Source: Manis javanica
Lineage: Eukaryota > Chordata > Mammalia > Pholidota > Manidae
Direction: 5' to 3'
NCBI RefSeq assembly: GCF_040802235.1
Contig: NC_133166.1
Location: 4,030,001-4,094,000, forward strand
DNA length: 64,000 bases
Translations under genes and position numbers: made by a program
Notes under the pieces: model-generated
What the model saw: only the letters and a program-made list of their open reading frames with translations
Told to the model about the DNA's origin: nothing
The model's database searches: none
Shown: positions 48,194-59,789 of the stretch, in pieces
How the letters are laid out: every line of letters starts with the position of its first letter
Numbering within the stretch: position 1 is the first letter of the stretch

Positions 48194-48552
48194 TGATCAT
48201 CCCCCGGCAAGAGTCCTCCAGAGAGTGCTGATGCCGGAAGCTCCTCCTCATATCGTATCTTAGTTCATTTTCTGGGTAGCAAAGCTAGGCCTTGATCTTC
48301 TGCATAGAAACAAACAGACCCTTTGCCCACACTTTGACATGCCCTCTATACCACTGTGCAGAACTCATTGGAGGTCAGCACACAGGGACTGCTTTTTTTT
48401 TTTTTTTATTAAGAGAAAGGAATATTATCAGAAAAGAGTACCTCCATAGCTGATCATCTGACACCCTTTAAGTGATCAACATTAAGGATATTTAAAGCAT
48501 GCGTTGATCTTTGCTTTACCAATAGTTTTATCCTATCAAGGAGTAATCCCCC

Positions 48553-48555
48553 TTT

Positions 48556-48619
<64 letters not shown>

Positions 48620-48630
48620 TTTTTTTTTTT
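48553..48630 (+). repeat. (CTTT)n microsatellite and poly(T)
   Basis: About 16 CTTT units followed by 11 T. In the element's own orientation this is a poly(A) tail extended as (AAAG)n after the L1 3' end. Confidence 0.97.
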
Positions 48631-48842
48631 AATCTTTAATCTACACTTACATGAAGAGTACTATGTTTACTATGCTCTCCCCTATATCAGGTCCCCCCTA
48701 ACAACCACATTACGGTTACTGTCCATCAGCTTAGCAAAATGTTGTAGAATCCCTACTTGTCCTCTCTGTGTTGTGCAGCCCACCCTCCCCTTTCTCCCTC
48801 CCCCCCCATGCATGCTAATCTTAATACTGGGGGTATAGTTTT

Positions 48843-48982
48843 AAAAATACAATAATTGCAAAGAAATAACAAATGCCTTAAACCCTTGCAGCAAGAAGGG
48901 GCCTGATAGGCAGATATATATGGCAAACGAATGAGCAAAGTGTAGGAAACCCCTAAGAGAGAGTGCTGTACCCCAAGGGCTC
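48843..48982. other. Short unassigned spacer between insertions
   Basis: Continuation of the pre-insertion sequence interrupted at 46718. Nothing recognised. Confidence 0.4.
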
Positions 48983-49154
48983 AAGAAACTTAGCATCTTA
49001 TGGGGGGGGGAACTCGATAATAAGGGTGAATGTAATAACCACATTGTTTTTCTTGTGAAACCTTCAAAAGAGTGTACAACAATGATACCTTAATAAAAAA
49101 AATATATATATATATATAAAACCTCAACAAAAAAAGAAGAACCTTAGCGTCTTA
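48983..49154 (+). mobile_element. Severely 5'-truncated L1 tail with TSD
   Basis: A short L1 3' end (about 49001-49136) starts TGGGGGGGGGAACTCGATAA. It ends with 'caatgataccttaataaaaa' and an A/TA-rich tail. It is flanked by an 18-bp duplication at 48983-49000 and 49137-49154, identical at 16 of 18 positions (aagaaacttagcatctta versus aagaaccttagcgtctta). Confidence 0.8.
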
Positions 49155-49485
49155 AAGGGGCAAGCTTGGGAGCTGTTACCAGAACCGGACAAGGGTGGGC
49201 TCCCTGAAAGGACCCTGCCCTTCCACTGAAGGGGAGGCAGCTGCGGGATAAACACCCCCAGTTGCTCTCTTCCCTCCCTCCTGCCTCTGCCCCGTGCCCA
49301 GCTGCGTGAACCTGAGGGAGCCAAGGGGGCGGGCTGCTGACAGAGAGGCCAGCTTCCCAGGGCATGGCAGGGTGCACAAGGCTAAGAGTGGATCCAATAA
49401 CCTGCATAACCCTCCATTGGGAATTAATGAATGGTAACATCTTGTTGTTTTTGCATCTCATTGAAAAATGAATAAATGGAACTTC
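49155..49485. other. Unassigned sequence
   Basis: GC-richer unique sequence. No gene recognised. Confidence 0.4.
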
Positions 49486-49487
49486 AC

Positions 49488-50170
49488 AGAGTTAGAAATC
49501 ACCTTTGTTCACTCCACCCTTCCCTTCCCTTCCCTCATCAGAGAGAACCAATTCCATGAATTTGGTGTGTGTCCTGTGTGTCCATGTTTTGTTCTTGGTT
49601 TTCTTTTTTTTACTTTTATTACATATATATAAATAAACACTGTATAGCATTATTTTGGCTTTTCATGCTCTGCATGGAACTTTGTGACTATCTTGAGAAC
49701 TGAACAGTATTCTATTCTGTTTATTCTGCTGCTGATGGATATTTCCACTGTTTCCAACTATTCAGTGCTTCAGTGAGCAACCTTTCACCCTGGTTCATAG
49801 GATCTGAACATTCTCAACTTTTCCAGAAATTGCCAAGTTACCTTCCAGAATGGAAGGTGGTACTAATTTAATGTTTACCAGCAACAATATGAGAGTTCCT
49901 GTTTCCCACAGACTCACTCACTCTCAGTATTTCAGATTTTAATTTTTGCCAATATCCTGAGTGTGAAATGGTGTCCTGTCATCACTTCAGTTGGCATTTT
50001 CCTGATCATGTGGAGGCAAGCCTCTTTTTCAGATACGTATTGGTCATTTAATTTCCTCTTCTGTGAATAGCTTGCCTATGTCCTTTACTTACATTTTATT
50101 TCTCCTCTTTTCCCTTTTGATTTGTAAGCCTTTGTGTATATTCTGGGTGTTGATTTTTTTTGCATAAAAT
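49488..50170 (-). mobile_element. Old L1 3' end, antisense
   Basis: 'cagagagaaccaattccatg', 'cttttcatgctctgcatgga', 'ctgctgatggatatttccac', 'tgtttccaactattcagtgc', 'tcacttcagttggcattttc', 'cttctgtgaatagcttgcct', 'gtgtatattctgggtgttga': antisense L1 3'UTR and ORF2 tail. Confidence 0.85.
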
Positions 50171-50745
50171 GTGATTTGCAACCTAGGACTCTTCTAACCA
50201 GCTCACAGTGAGGTTTTATAAATATTTAAATCAAGAGCCTTGCTGGTACAATCATTCTCAAAGAAAAGGAAATGGCTAACCAAAGGCCAGGTGCTGTTTG
50301 CTCACTGGAGGAATTTTATTTCCAAAGAACTGGAGAGTAACAAGTAACAAAGGGAACCGCTACATTAAATCAGGGCTTGGTTTCACGTCTGGAAGTTGCT
50401 GACCCACTGTCCCCTGGCTCCAGATGCTTTGCATCATAACATGAACCTGTTGCTATGTTTCCAGTGTTGGCCGTTCTGACTTGACGATATGCATGATGAA
50501 CTGATGCTGCCCGGGAGGCATTTTAAGCCTCTAAGGTATGTGAGCTAAACCCACGAAGATGAGATATTCAACTCTTCTTTCCCGAACGACTGCCTGAGGA
50601 CAGGGCTCTTCTGTAAACATGAGCTCTGGTGACAAATTTTCCCCAGCTGAGTACTGCACCTTGCTTTAGAAAATGCTTTTACAGGCAGCGAGATAATTCA
50701 CATGAGGACTCAGCAAGATGCACTCCTGTCTGGGGTGGGATGTGG
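50171..50745. other. Unassigned sequence
   Basis: Nothing recognised. Confidence 0.4.
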
Positions 50746-50749
50746 GAGG

Positions 50750-50960
50750 TCACACCCAGCTATCATTTGTTCACCTGTGTAAACTTTCTTATGTCTACTC
50801 TGTGGTCCAGACACTGAACAAAACCATAGGTGCATGTCAATGAATTAGACACGGGACCTACTTTTGAAGAATTCACAGTGTAACAGGGAGAAGTATGTGC
50901 AGACCAATGGTTTAAATACAGTGCTGTGTTAGGTGCTGATAAAAGGCATGTGCAACGTGT
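50750..50960 (-). mobile_element. L2, antisense
   Basis: 'ctgtggtccagacactgaac', 'tgaagaattcacagtgtaac', 'cagtgctgtgttaggtgctg'. Confidence 0.65.
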
Positions 50961-51121
50961 TATGAGATCAGAGAAGAAGGATCAAGAAGAATCATCTAGC
51001 TCCTTCCAGATCAGCTTGGGAATCATCCGACCCCAGTTCTGCACACCTCCCCTCTCTCTTCACTTTCCATACTACGCTGGCATCAGCTGCTTCTGGTTCT
51101 CTTTCCCCGACGAGGCTGCAA

Positions 51122-51372
51122 GCCAGGGTTCCTTAGGTTCGGCATTATTGACATTTTGCACCAGATATATTTTTGATGGAGGAGGGATGGACTCTTGCAT
51201 TACCCATTGTTCAGCAGTATCTCTGGCCTTTACCCTCTACATGCCAGTATCACACACACACATACTATATACGAAACATCCATTAATTATGACAATCAAA
51301 AATGTCTGTAGACACTGCTAAACATCCCCTGGGCAGCAAAATCACCCCCATCGGGAAGCTCTGCTTTAAGCT
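51122..51372 (-). mobile_element. hAT element (MER20/MER3-type)
   Basis: 'ttcggcattattgacatttt', 'tctctggcctttaccctcta', 'tgacaatcaaaaatgtctgt', 'cccctgggcagcaaaatcac', 'ccccatcgggaagctctgct': a near-complete nonautonomous hAT in this orientation. The exact family name is from memory. Confidence 0.75.
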
Positions 51373-52295
51373 CTTGCAGGGCAGCAACCACATTCTCTTC
51401 AGGTCTGAATTCCTGATGCCCAGGGCATGCCTGGCACTGTGAGCCAAACAGAATTTTGCTCGAAGGGGTGAGGAAGGTGCTTGCATTAGAGAAGGCATCT
51501 GATTTGGATGTGGAAGGATAGAGAGGCATATCTCTATGGGTGCTTCCCTAGATAGCTTCCTGTGGTAATGGAAATGTTCTCTACCTGCATTTTCCCATAC
51601 AGTAGCCACTCCCATATTAAGCACTTGAAAATGTGTGTATTTTTTATTTCACTTAGTTTTGCTTACTTTAAATTCCAAAGCCCAGAGGCTCGGTGGCTCC
51701 AGAGTCTCTGAGGCTCTGGGCTGCCATATTGGATTGCACAGCTCGAAGCACTGACTGGCCTGCACAGTGCAAGCGCTGCTCACCAAATGCAAGTTTGCAC
51801 TGGGATAATTTCCTGGATATTGAGACACATATTTACACTTCCAGTTTCTCTATTATCTAATCCTAAAACAATAGAAGATGGAATGGAATGAATATTACCA
51901 TGCTTCACTCTACAGAGGCATTACAAGGCTGGTAGAACCCTTCCTAAAGCAACCAGAGATACCATGGCAGGGAAGATGCTGGCGAAATGCTCAGAATCAC
52001 CCATCCAGCTATCCTTTTGCGTATTTATCCAAACTTATATAAAAGGCCTACCAGATGCTCTCATTGAGATCACAAAACATATGCAAAACAGCCAGAGACA
52101 CAAATGTGTACACAACTCACTGCAATACAAGAAGAGGGATGACAGAGGTCTGTGCATGGTGCAGCGTGGACCCAGAGATGGATATAGAAAGCTTGGCAGA
52201 GCTGATGCTGAGCTGAGTCTTAAAGTTTGAGAGAGAATTGGCTGAGTCTGTTTCCTGAACTTATCTGAACACCAAACACAGAAAAAGCACCTGTA
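51373..52295. other. Unassigned sequence
   Basis: Nothing recognised. Confidence 0.4.
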
Positions 52296-52299
52296 GGCT

Positions 52300-52410
52300 T
52301 GTTAAAAAAATAAATTCCCAGGCTTCTTCCCTGAAAATTTCTAGTACAGAGCTCAGAGGGTTGCACTTTTAGCAAGCGCCCCAGGCAAATCTAGCAGACA
52401 GGTGTTGGGA
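52300..52410 (+). mobile_element. MER5-type hAT fragment
   Basis: 'gtaggcttgttaaaaaaata', 'aaattcccaggcttcttccc', 'caagcgccccaggcaaatct'. Confidence 0.65.
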
Positions 52411-53290
52411 GGAAGGGGCCGATGATTCCCACATGCTGACAGGAACAATGTCAGGTTTTGGTGAGGTTCCTGATATCCGACAGGTATCAATAAATCATGC
52501 CTGCAATACAACAGATGGCAGGAGCTGAAAAATGTACTTTTTTTCCCCCTGATATCAAAACTGATTAGAAAGTGGGGAAATAAAGAAAAATAAAAGAATG
52601 AAAGTGAAAGCCACCCATAATCCCATCATTCAGACCTAATCGTTGTCTGACATTTGTGATATTTTGTTTGTCTTTTTGTTTTTATACACACACACATACA
52701 CACACACATAAAACTGGAATAATACTGTACCTGTGCTGTTTATTAAATAAACCTTGTTTTAGGATCATTTAAGAAGTAAAGAAAATTTGCAAAGATGGCA
52801 CCAAGAGTTCTCATGCTCCCACCCACCCAGTTTCCCCTATTACCTCACATTAGGACCTGCATTTGACTCAATTAATGTGCCAATATTCACATGCTATTAA
52901 CAAAGAGCCACTCCTCCAATTTCCTTTGTTATTTCCTGATATGCTTCTGTCCCAGATCAGATCCAGGATACCGTGTTACCTTTCGTCATCATGTCTCCTT
53001 AGGCACTTCTCGGCCTTGACAGCTTCTCAGAACTTTCTTGTTTTGATGACCTTGACAGTTTTGAGTACTGTTCAGACATTTTGTAGAAACGTCCTTCACT
53101 GGGGGTTTAATCTGATGTTTTTCTCATTATTCAATTGGCACTTAAATATGCACATATCTTCAAGCCAGAATTGACAGTGGTGAGATTTGATTCACTTCTT
53201 GAAAATGAATAGAATTCTAATTAGATCCCCTAATTAAGCATCCCTATTGGCCATCTCAGGGCCCTGCCTGCCTCAGAGATGCAGCTGTCT
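52411..53290. other. Old L1-like and unassigned sequence
   Basis: 'aagccacccataatcccatc' at about 52610 and a CA tract at about 52686-52710 look like an antisense old L1 3' end. The stretch 52790-53240 also looks like L1/HAL1-type or unique sequence. Confidence 0.45.
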
Positions 53291-53299
53291 TAAATATAG

Positions 53300-56200
53300 T
53301 GCATCTTCCATCTCCATTTGTGTTCTTTCATGTGTGTGTACGTGCATATCTGCACAACCAGGAAAATAGATGGTATTTTATGTGTATTCATGTAAAAATC
53401 TTACATGAAGGATATCATATATACATCATTCTGTAACTCGATTTGTTTTTCATTCTGCATTGTTTCTGAGAACAGTTCATGTAGAACTGCATAGACCTTG
53501 CCAGCTAATTTCTTCTAACTACTATATGGTCTTCTGTAGCATGGCTGTAGAATATTCTATCCATTCCCTTCCTTTCATATATGTGCACGAGACTCTCTAA
53601 AGTATACACTTCGAGGTAGAATTGCTCGTGTGTAGGTCTCCCAAAGTGATTGTACCAGTTTTGTTATCCCACACTCTCAGCAACAATGAGTATTGCTATC
53701 TCAGCAACCAGTATTAGCACACTTTTAAATTTGTTTCCAAACTTGTGAAAGTGAAATGAAATCTCACTGGTATTTATTTTGAATTTCCCTGATCATTGGT
53801 GAACTTGAACATTATCTCCTATATTCACTAGCACTTGGTCCCCTTTACTATAAATTGCTCATTCAGTTTTCTACCCACTTTTATATTGGGTATTTTTGTT
53901 TTTTTTCTTTTATTAACTGGATGGTATTTTCTTCAATCTATTTGGGGTAGTAATCCATTCTGATTATTCTAGTCTGCTGGTTATCTTTCAGCATTACTGT
54001 GATCTTGTCATTCAAAAGCTCACATTTGACATACCATTTTTTTCCTGTATAATTTATATATTTTTGTATATTGCTTAAGGAGATTTTCCCTACCCTAATA
54101 TCTTAAATATCCCCTATATTTTCAACTAGTTGTTATAATTTTTTTTAGTGTTTATGTCTTTACATGAAATTCTTTTTTATTTTCACGAAAGATGGAGATC
54201 TAGTTTTCTTTCTGCAGGAAGCTCCATACCTTTCAGAGTAGTTCATCCTTTCCCCTCTGATCCATAATGCCAGTTCCATTAAATGACAAGTGTCCATAGT
54301 GTCAGTGATGTGCTTTGGAATTTCTAATCTGTCCAAATGATCTTTTATGTATGGTTCAGCCAAAGCCACACTTATTTGCTTATTCAGCTTTTAATAAACT
54401 GGTATCCAGCAGGCCCAGCATTCCCTTCTTGTTATTCGTTTTCAGAATTGTATAGGCTATTTTTTGAACTTTTATTCTGCCACAGAATTTTAAAATGACT
54501 CTAGCAAGTTTTATGGGAAACCTAAGGGTTTTTATTGGAATTGCACTGAAGTTATACATTATTTGGGGGACAATTACCATCCTTACCTTATTGAATCTTC
54601 CTATGCATGGGCACAGTTTATCTATTTTTAAGGACGTTATACATTTCTCCATACAGCTTTTGAAATTTTCGTACCCCAAATTTTCTTTTTTTAAAATCAA
54701 CTCTTAGGCATCAAATTACTTTCATTGGTCAATTACATCTTTTTCAATTTCTCTGTGTAAATTCTAGCTTGTAGGGATGCTATTTTTGAAGGCAGCTTTA
54801 TATGATCCACCTTGTTGAACTGTATTAGTTCTGTAGAATTTCTTAGATTTTCTAAATAGACAATCATACCATGAACAAATAATGATAATTTTGTCCCTGC
54901 CTTTTTGATCCCTGTATCTCCATGGCCTCATTGGCTGGAAGCTCCACCACAGTACTGATTCCCACTATTTTACTTATCACTGTAGCTGTGGTTATGAGTG
55001 CCTTGTTCTCGACTTTAATGGAAAAGCTTCTAAACACTTCTTTTATGATAAATAAGAAAGTGTATTATAGCATATGTAGGGTTTTGTTAGATGCCTTTTT
55101 TCAAGCCAAAGATTGTCAAGTTTCATGTATATTTTGTTAAGCATTGTCTTTGAAAATCACAAACAAGCACCGCATCTTCCAGTATGCTTGGCCTGTGCCC
55201 ACGCAGGATCACGTGGATGGCCTCGTTTTCTCTGCTGCTCTGGGGAATTACACGGATAGATATTCTTAAAACTACTGTGCATTCCTGGCATAAACTATGC
55301 TTGGTCTTATTTTTAAAACAGATTCTGTTCTGCTAAACTGGATTGGTTATCTTTTACTTGGAGTTTTGACATCTATGTTTACAAGTGGGGTTGCCATAGA
55401 GTTTTCTATCTTATATTGTCTTTGATGAGTTTTGGAATCAAATTATATTGTTTCATAAAATAAGTTGAATGGCTTTGTCTCTTCTTCTACTCTCTGGAAC
55501 AGTTTGTATTAGCTCGGAGTTGCCTGTTCCTTGACTGTAGTAAAACTCAGTTATAAATCTTTCTAGCTCTGTTTGCTTTTTAGGGAGGACATTTTTGACT
55601 AGTGATACAATCTCTTGTTATTTTATTATTACCCTGTTCACCATAGGTAACCCTCACACCGTGCCAGGCTCCTGTTCTAATCTCAGCATTTCAACAATTT
55701 ATACTCATTTAATTAACACAACAGTCTTACAAACTAGGTGCCATTACTATTCCGCTTTTACATGAGAAAAATGGAGCAAAGAAGGGTTAGATAGCTCACA
55801 CAGTAATGGCAGAGCCAAAATTAACCCCAGTCTGGCTTTACAATCTGTGCTCTTAACCATGACAGTATATTAAAATTTTCTATTTCTTTCTGGGTAAATT
55901 TTGTTGATTTACATATTCTTAGAAAATTGTATCTTTCTTTCAAATTTTCAAAATTATTGGCATAAGGGTGTTATATATTCACATACTCTGTGACCTCTGC
56001 TATGCACTTTTTATCCTTAAGATTGTTTGATTTCTCTTTTCTCCTTTTTTCTTCATGAGTCTTGCTAAAACTTTGCTCTACTAGCTTTCCCCCCAAAACG
56101 ACCAGATTTTAATGATGAGATGTCTAGATTGGCTTTAAAATAATCGAGTAAGGAGTATAAGGGTGACTGAGAAGACTGGCCATAGCGTGTCATTTTCAAA

Positions 56201-56590
56201 GGTTGGAATATAAGAGTTTAGTGTACTTTTATCCATGCTTAGAAATTTCTACAAAAAAAGTAAATAAAAATAAATAAAATAATCATATTTTTCCCCATAA
56301 TCTCTTGAATTTAAAAATCCACATATTTTTCATTAATGTATGATTTTATCTTTATTTTCTAATTCTTTCTTTTTCTCTGTTCATTAGTTTTTTTCAATTA
56401 AATGCTTCTTAAATAATATTCATTCTTGTTCTCTAAGATGTACATTTGAGCTGCAAATTTCTCTGTAAACGTCAACTTTATCCTACAAGTTTTTATTATG
56501 TAGTGCTCATTTCTAATTTTAAAAATTTCCAGTGTGATTTCCTTTAAGCCAAAAACTGTTCAGAATTGTGTCCATAAATGTGTCTATATG
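53300..56590 (-). mobile_element. Old L1 (L1M/HAL1-type), antisense, interrupted
   Basis: Starts with 3'UTR phrases ('attctgtaactcgatttgtt', 'gagaacagttcatgtagaac') and 'gaggtagaattgctcgtgtg'. It continues into antisense ORF2 ('tttttattggaattgcactg', 'aattctagcttgtagggatg', 'gtgcattcctggcataaact', 'tttctgggtaaattttgttg'). A MIR sits at about 55640-55865, and a short unassigned A-tailed piece at about 56095-56280. All frames are broken. Confidence 0.8.
55640..55865 (-). mobile_element. MIR nested in antisense L1
   Basis: Antisense MIR: 'caccgtgccaggctcctgtt', 'attaacacaacagtcttaca', 'ccagtctggctttacaatct', 'gtgctcttaaccatgacagt'. Confidence 0.85.
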
Positions 56591-56945
56591 TCTGAGATCT
56601 TGAAGTGTGTTAGAAAGGTTTAAGAGGAAGCTGTCCCATGAAAAACTGCTAACTCAAAAGTCCAATATTTAAAAGGTATGATACCACAAAGTCAACAGTT
56701 TTCTTTTAAATTTCATATTATAGTCAATGGACAGTCTTAAGACTAAACATTAGCAGATTTTTTTATTAAAGATCAGTAAGTAACTCAATGGTTAAGGAAA
56801 TTCTGCCAATTTTGAGGTCCCCAAGAGGCTGACCAAGATAGAATTAGACATTCAAGTGATTCATTGTGAAAAAGCCTGTGAAGGATAAGCAAGAGAGGGG
56901 GTTGGATTAAGTAGGGAGAGTCTCCAGACCGAGATGCCAATCTGA
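56591..56945. other. Unassigned sequence
   Basis: Nothing recognised. Confidence 0.4.
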
Positions 56946-56949
56946 CACC

Positions 56950-57062
56950 CATGAAAAGAGAGAGGGAAGGAAGGAAGGAGGGAGGAGGGAGAGAGAAGGA
57001 GAAAAGGAAGGTGGGAGGGGGATGGAAAGAAAGAAGAGAGAGAGGGAGGCAGAGGGAGGTAG
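56950..57062 (+). repeat. Purine-rich (GGAA/GGGA)n tract
   Basis: More than 100 bases of almost pure purine on the plus strand (gagagaggga, ggaagg and ggaggg units). ORFs here are low-complexity. Confidence 0.95.
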
Positions 57063-57585
57063 AGCCCCATATTACTGACAGTTCTGAAAAAGCCTTAGCT
57101 CAGTCAAAGAGGAGCCTTCTAGCAAAGACAGTCCCACACTGGGCAGAAATGGTCCATACTTTGTGCCTGTGCTGTGCTCAGTCAGCGGCTAGGAGCAGCC
57201 TGGCAGGAGCATGGTCTCCACACCGACACAGCAGTGTATTTTGAAGGGCAGCGTCTACAGGCTGCCAGCCAGCTAAGGGGATCTAACTGATGCACCTATG
57301 GCCACTACGGAAATGTGTTTGAAGTGTACTGTCTTTGAGAATCTCCTTCTCACAGCCCAAATACAAAAACCAAGACCAAAAACCTTTCTCCATCGAACAG
57401 CAAGTGGCAGACTGGTTATATCTAGAGAAAGTATTGAGCTTTCCCATAAGCAGGATTGCAGAAGAATTCAGAACTTAACACAGTGCCTAGGACATTGTGA
57501 ACCCATGATGGTTTATGTCATTTGCTTTTCTTCTCTCTTGAGGCACAGTAATATGGCACCCTTCATTAAAACCAGGTGTTCTAGG
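57063..57585. other. Unassigned sequence
   Basis: A plus-strand frame (57298-57675) starts here, but its end is MIR-derived. Confidence 0.4.
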
Positions 57586-57587
57586 TT

Positions 57588-57728
57588 TGAGATTTCTAAT
57601 CCTTACAACAACCCTACAATGTGGACATTGTTCAACGTCTTTGTAGGTGGATACGCTGAGGCTCAGAGAGGTTAAGTAACTTGCTCCAAGTCATACAGCT
57701 AGTAAGTGCTAATTCTGAAATTCAAACC
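57588..57728 (-). mobile_element. MIR, antisense
   Basis: 'tccttacaacaaccctacaa', 'tgaggctcagagaggttaag', 'taacttgctccaagtcatac', 'agctagtaagtgctaattct'. Confidence 0.92.
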
Positions 57729-57743
57729 CAATGCTGGCCTAGA

Positions 57744-57928
57744 CCATTAGTTTTCAACCCCTGGCTCACCATCAGAATCACATGCAGAACTTTTAAAATA
57801 TTCTGATAGTTAGGCTTCATCTCAGACCAATTAAATCACTATTTCTGGAGGTGAGCCCAGGCACCTGCATTTTTTTAAGCTTTTAAATATGGGAAGTTCT
57901 AATGTTTCCAAGGTTGAGCATGACTAGT
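57744..57928 (+). mobile_element. MER5-type hAT fragment
   Basis: 'ccattagttttcaacccctg', 'ccatcagaatcacatgcaga', 'ggtgagcccaggcacctgca'. Confidence 0.8.
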
Positions 57929-58435
57929 CTTCTCCAACCCCTTGTTATAGTCCAGACTGGGGACCTGAGACTCCGAGAGGGGAGGTTATTGCATCCTACT
58001 GCGAAAGTACTGGAAACAGAGCTCAAAAGTTTTCCTAGTCCCATGATGCCCTCTGGAAGCCTACTTGAAGTTGACTATATTCTTCTGCTATCCCCAAAGA
58101 GGAAGGGCTCTGCTCCTACAAGACTTTGTGTGCCCCCTGGTGGGCTAAAATGGTAAGGAGCCATTTTCTGGGGCAGAACTTAATAGGAAGGTCAGGAGCT
58201 CTACAGACTTCTATATTTATTGCCTAATCCAAACGCTGCATGTAGATTTACACAAGCTGACTGTTAGGTGGTGGGACTCTGTACTTAGGAGGAAGAAAAC
58301 AACAATACACACAGTCACTCTGGATTGGGACAATGCCTTGCCTCCAAGGACTTGCTATAATGCCAACTTTAAATCATACAAGGCCCACCTCATCGAAGAA
58401 CTCTGGGAGAAATTTTTAAAATCTCGCAGTATCTT
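57929..58435. other. Unassigned sequence
   Basis: Nothing recognised. Confidence 0.4.
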
Positions 58436-58439
58436 TTAT

Positions 58440-58695
58440 TAAGACAGTAGAGTCTTGTGGTTCATCTCACAGGTTTTGGAGTCAGACACACCCAAAGGCA
58501 AACTTTAGTTCCACAATTAATTAATCTTACAAAGTTTGGTGAGCCCCATGGTTTCTTTAATCCTGTTTTATCATCCCTAAAATGGTCATTATAAGGCCTA
58601 ATTCATCCAGTTGTTGTTAAGATTAAATGTGTGTGTGTAAAGTGCTTGGCAGTGTGCCTGGACTGTATGAATGCCCCTCCACATTCATGCCCCAC
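58440..58695 (+). mobile_element. MIR
   Basis: 'acagtagagtcttgtggttc', 'ttttggagtcagacacaccc', 'tcatccctaaaatggtcatt', 'gtaaagtgcttggcagtgtg'. Confidence 0.85.
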
Positions 58696-59789
58696 AAACG
58701 GTTTTCACTACTATAGTACTGAAATGGACCCACGTTGGGTGCATTTTTACCAGGCCTGGAAGAAAAATCCTCAAATAGGAAAACAGTATTTTCAGTGCCA
58801 TCTTATATGATCTCTGTGTGTGTCTGCTTCCCCTCAGAGAGGGGCTTCAGACATCCATACTTTCATTGCAGCCGTCCACATAATCCTTCCCTTGGGAGAA
58901 GGAGTTGGACCTCTGATCTTCCCTTCAACAAAGTATTTTTGGCATGTAGTCATATTCACATTCCTGAGGCATGCTCATGTGGAAAGGAGAAGAAGATGGG
59001 AAGAAACTGGCAAATGACACTAACAATGAGGGATTGATGCGGTATGAGTAAAACCAGGAAGGCTTTATCCTGGAGGCCACAGAGCATCAAGACAGAGGAA
59101 ATGGGCAGTTGGATCAAATGCTCTGATTGGTTTTAGGACCAAGAATTAACAGTCAGACTTAGCAGAAAGTGGAGGTCATGGGTGACCTTGACAACAGCAA
59201 CTTTGATGGGGTGGCTGTGGTGAAATTCCAACTGGAGTAAGGAATTTGATACAGCAGGCACAGACTAACCTTTTGCAAAGTTTTTCAATAAAGAGGAACA
59301 AATAAAAAGAAATGGGGTGGAAGCTGGAGGAGGGCTATGAGAGGGAAATGGGTGGTGCAGTAGCGAGAGGGAAGCCTCTAGAGCATTGTCCTTCCTAAGG
59401 CAGAGGGAATGACATTTAGCGCACAGCGGAGAGACTCCCACAGGAGCACAGACACTGCTGACATACGGCCACAAAGGGAGGGGCAGGTCTGTGCTCATAG
59501 ATGCCCTTAGGTGGGTGGACGGAATGGGGGTCTGTGCAAGGTCTCTTCTGATGGAATCTGTCTTCTCCATGCAGCTGGAAGCAAGCCAGAAGCAAGGTCA
59601 TCAATGCAAGTAGTTGGTACTATGTGAAATAAAGTGCCATTAAGAGACCAAGTGATATATTCAGCTTTGGAAATAGCACTCAAAGGGTGATGGGGATTTG
59701 GTCTAGTGAGTAAAAGTCTTTGCTGAAACATTTAAATAATGGAGCTCACAGGTAATTTCAACTGAAATTCAAATAAACGTACACACCTA
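58696..59789. other. Unassigned sequence downstream of PIWIL4
   Basis: No gene or clear repeat between the MIR and the predicted PIWIL4 poly(A) site. Confidence 0.4.

Larger units (their letters stand above)
46704..48842 (-). mobile_element. Composite L1/ERV retroposon with 15-bp TSD
   Basis: A single minus-strand insertion (46719-48827) is flanked by a perfect 15-bp duplication, tgggggtatagtttt (46704-46718 and 48828-48842). The right copy ends in TTTT|AA, a canonical L1 endonuclease site. From 5' to 3' on minus the modules are: the last ~197 bases of an L1 3'UTR (48631-48827); a poly(A)/(AAAG)n tract (48553-48630); a spacer of about 145 bp (48408-48552); A15 (48393-48407); a retroviral env fragment; a polypurine tract; an LTR U3-R with AATAAA; and a 3' poly(A) tail (46719-46745, interrupted by gactc). 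The layout parallels primate SVA. It was mobilised by L1 machinery, not by retroviral integration. A one-off L1 3' transduction is an alternative explanation. Confidence 0.85.
1..59789. other. Intergenic region downstream of PIWIL4
   Basis: No protein-coding exon, tRNA, rRNA, snRNA or CRISPR array was recognised in this interval. Open frames are short, and the longer ones are repeat-derived or match no family I recognise. In other mammals the gene following PIWIL4 is AMOTL1, so this is probably the PIWIL4-AMOTL1 spacer; that synteny is remembered, not seen. Individual repeats and unique stretches are listed separately. Confidence 0.7.

Noticed and set aside
46719..48392. Ordinary proviral or solo-LTR insertion
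   Set aside because: U5 is missing, a poly(A) tail follows R, and the duplication is 15 bp at an L1 endonuclease site. These mark L1-driven insertion of an RNA.
57298..57675. 125-codon plus-strand ORF
   Set aside because: Its C-terminal third is antisense MIR, and no family is recognised.
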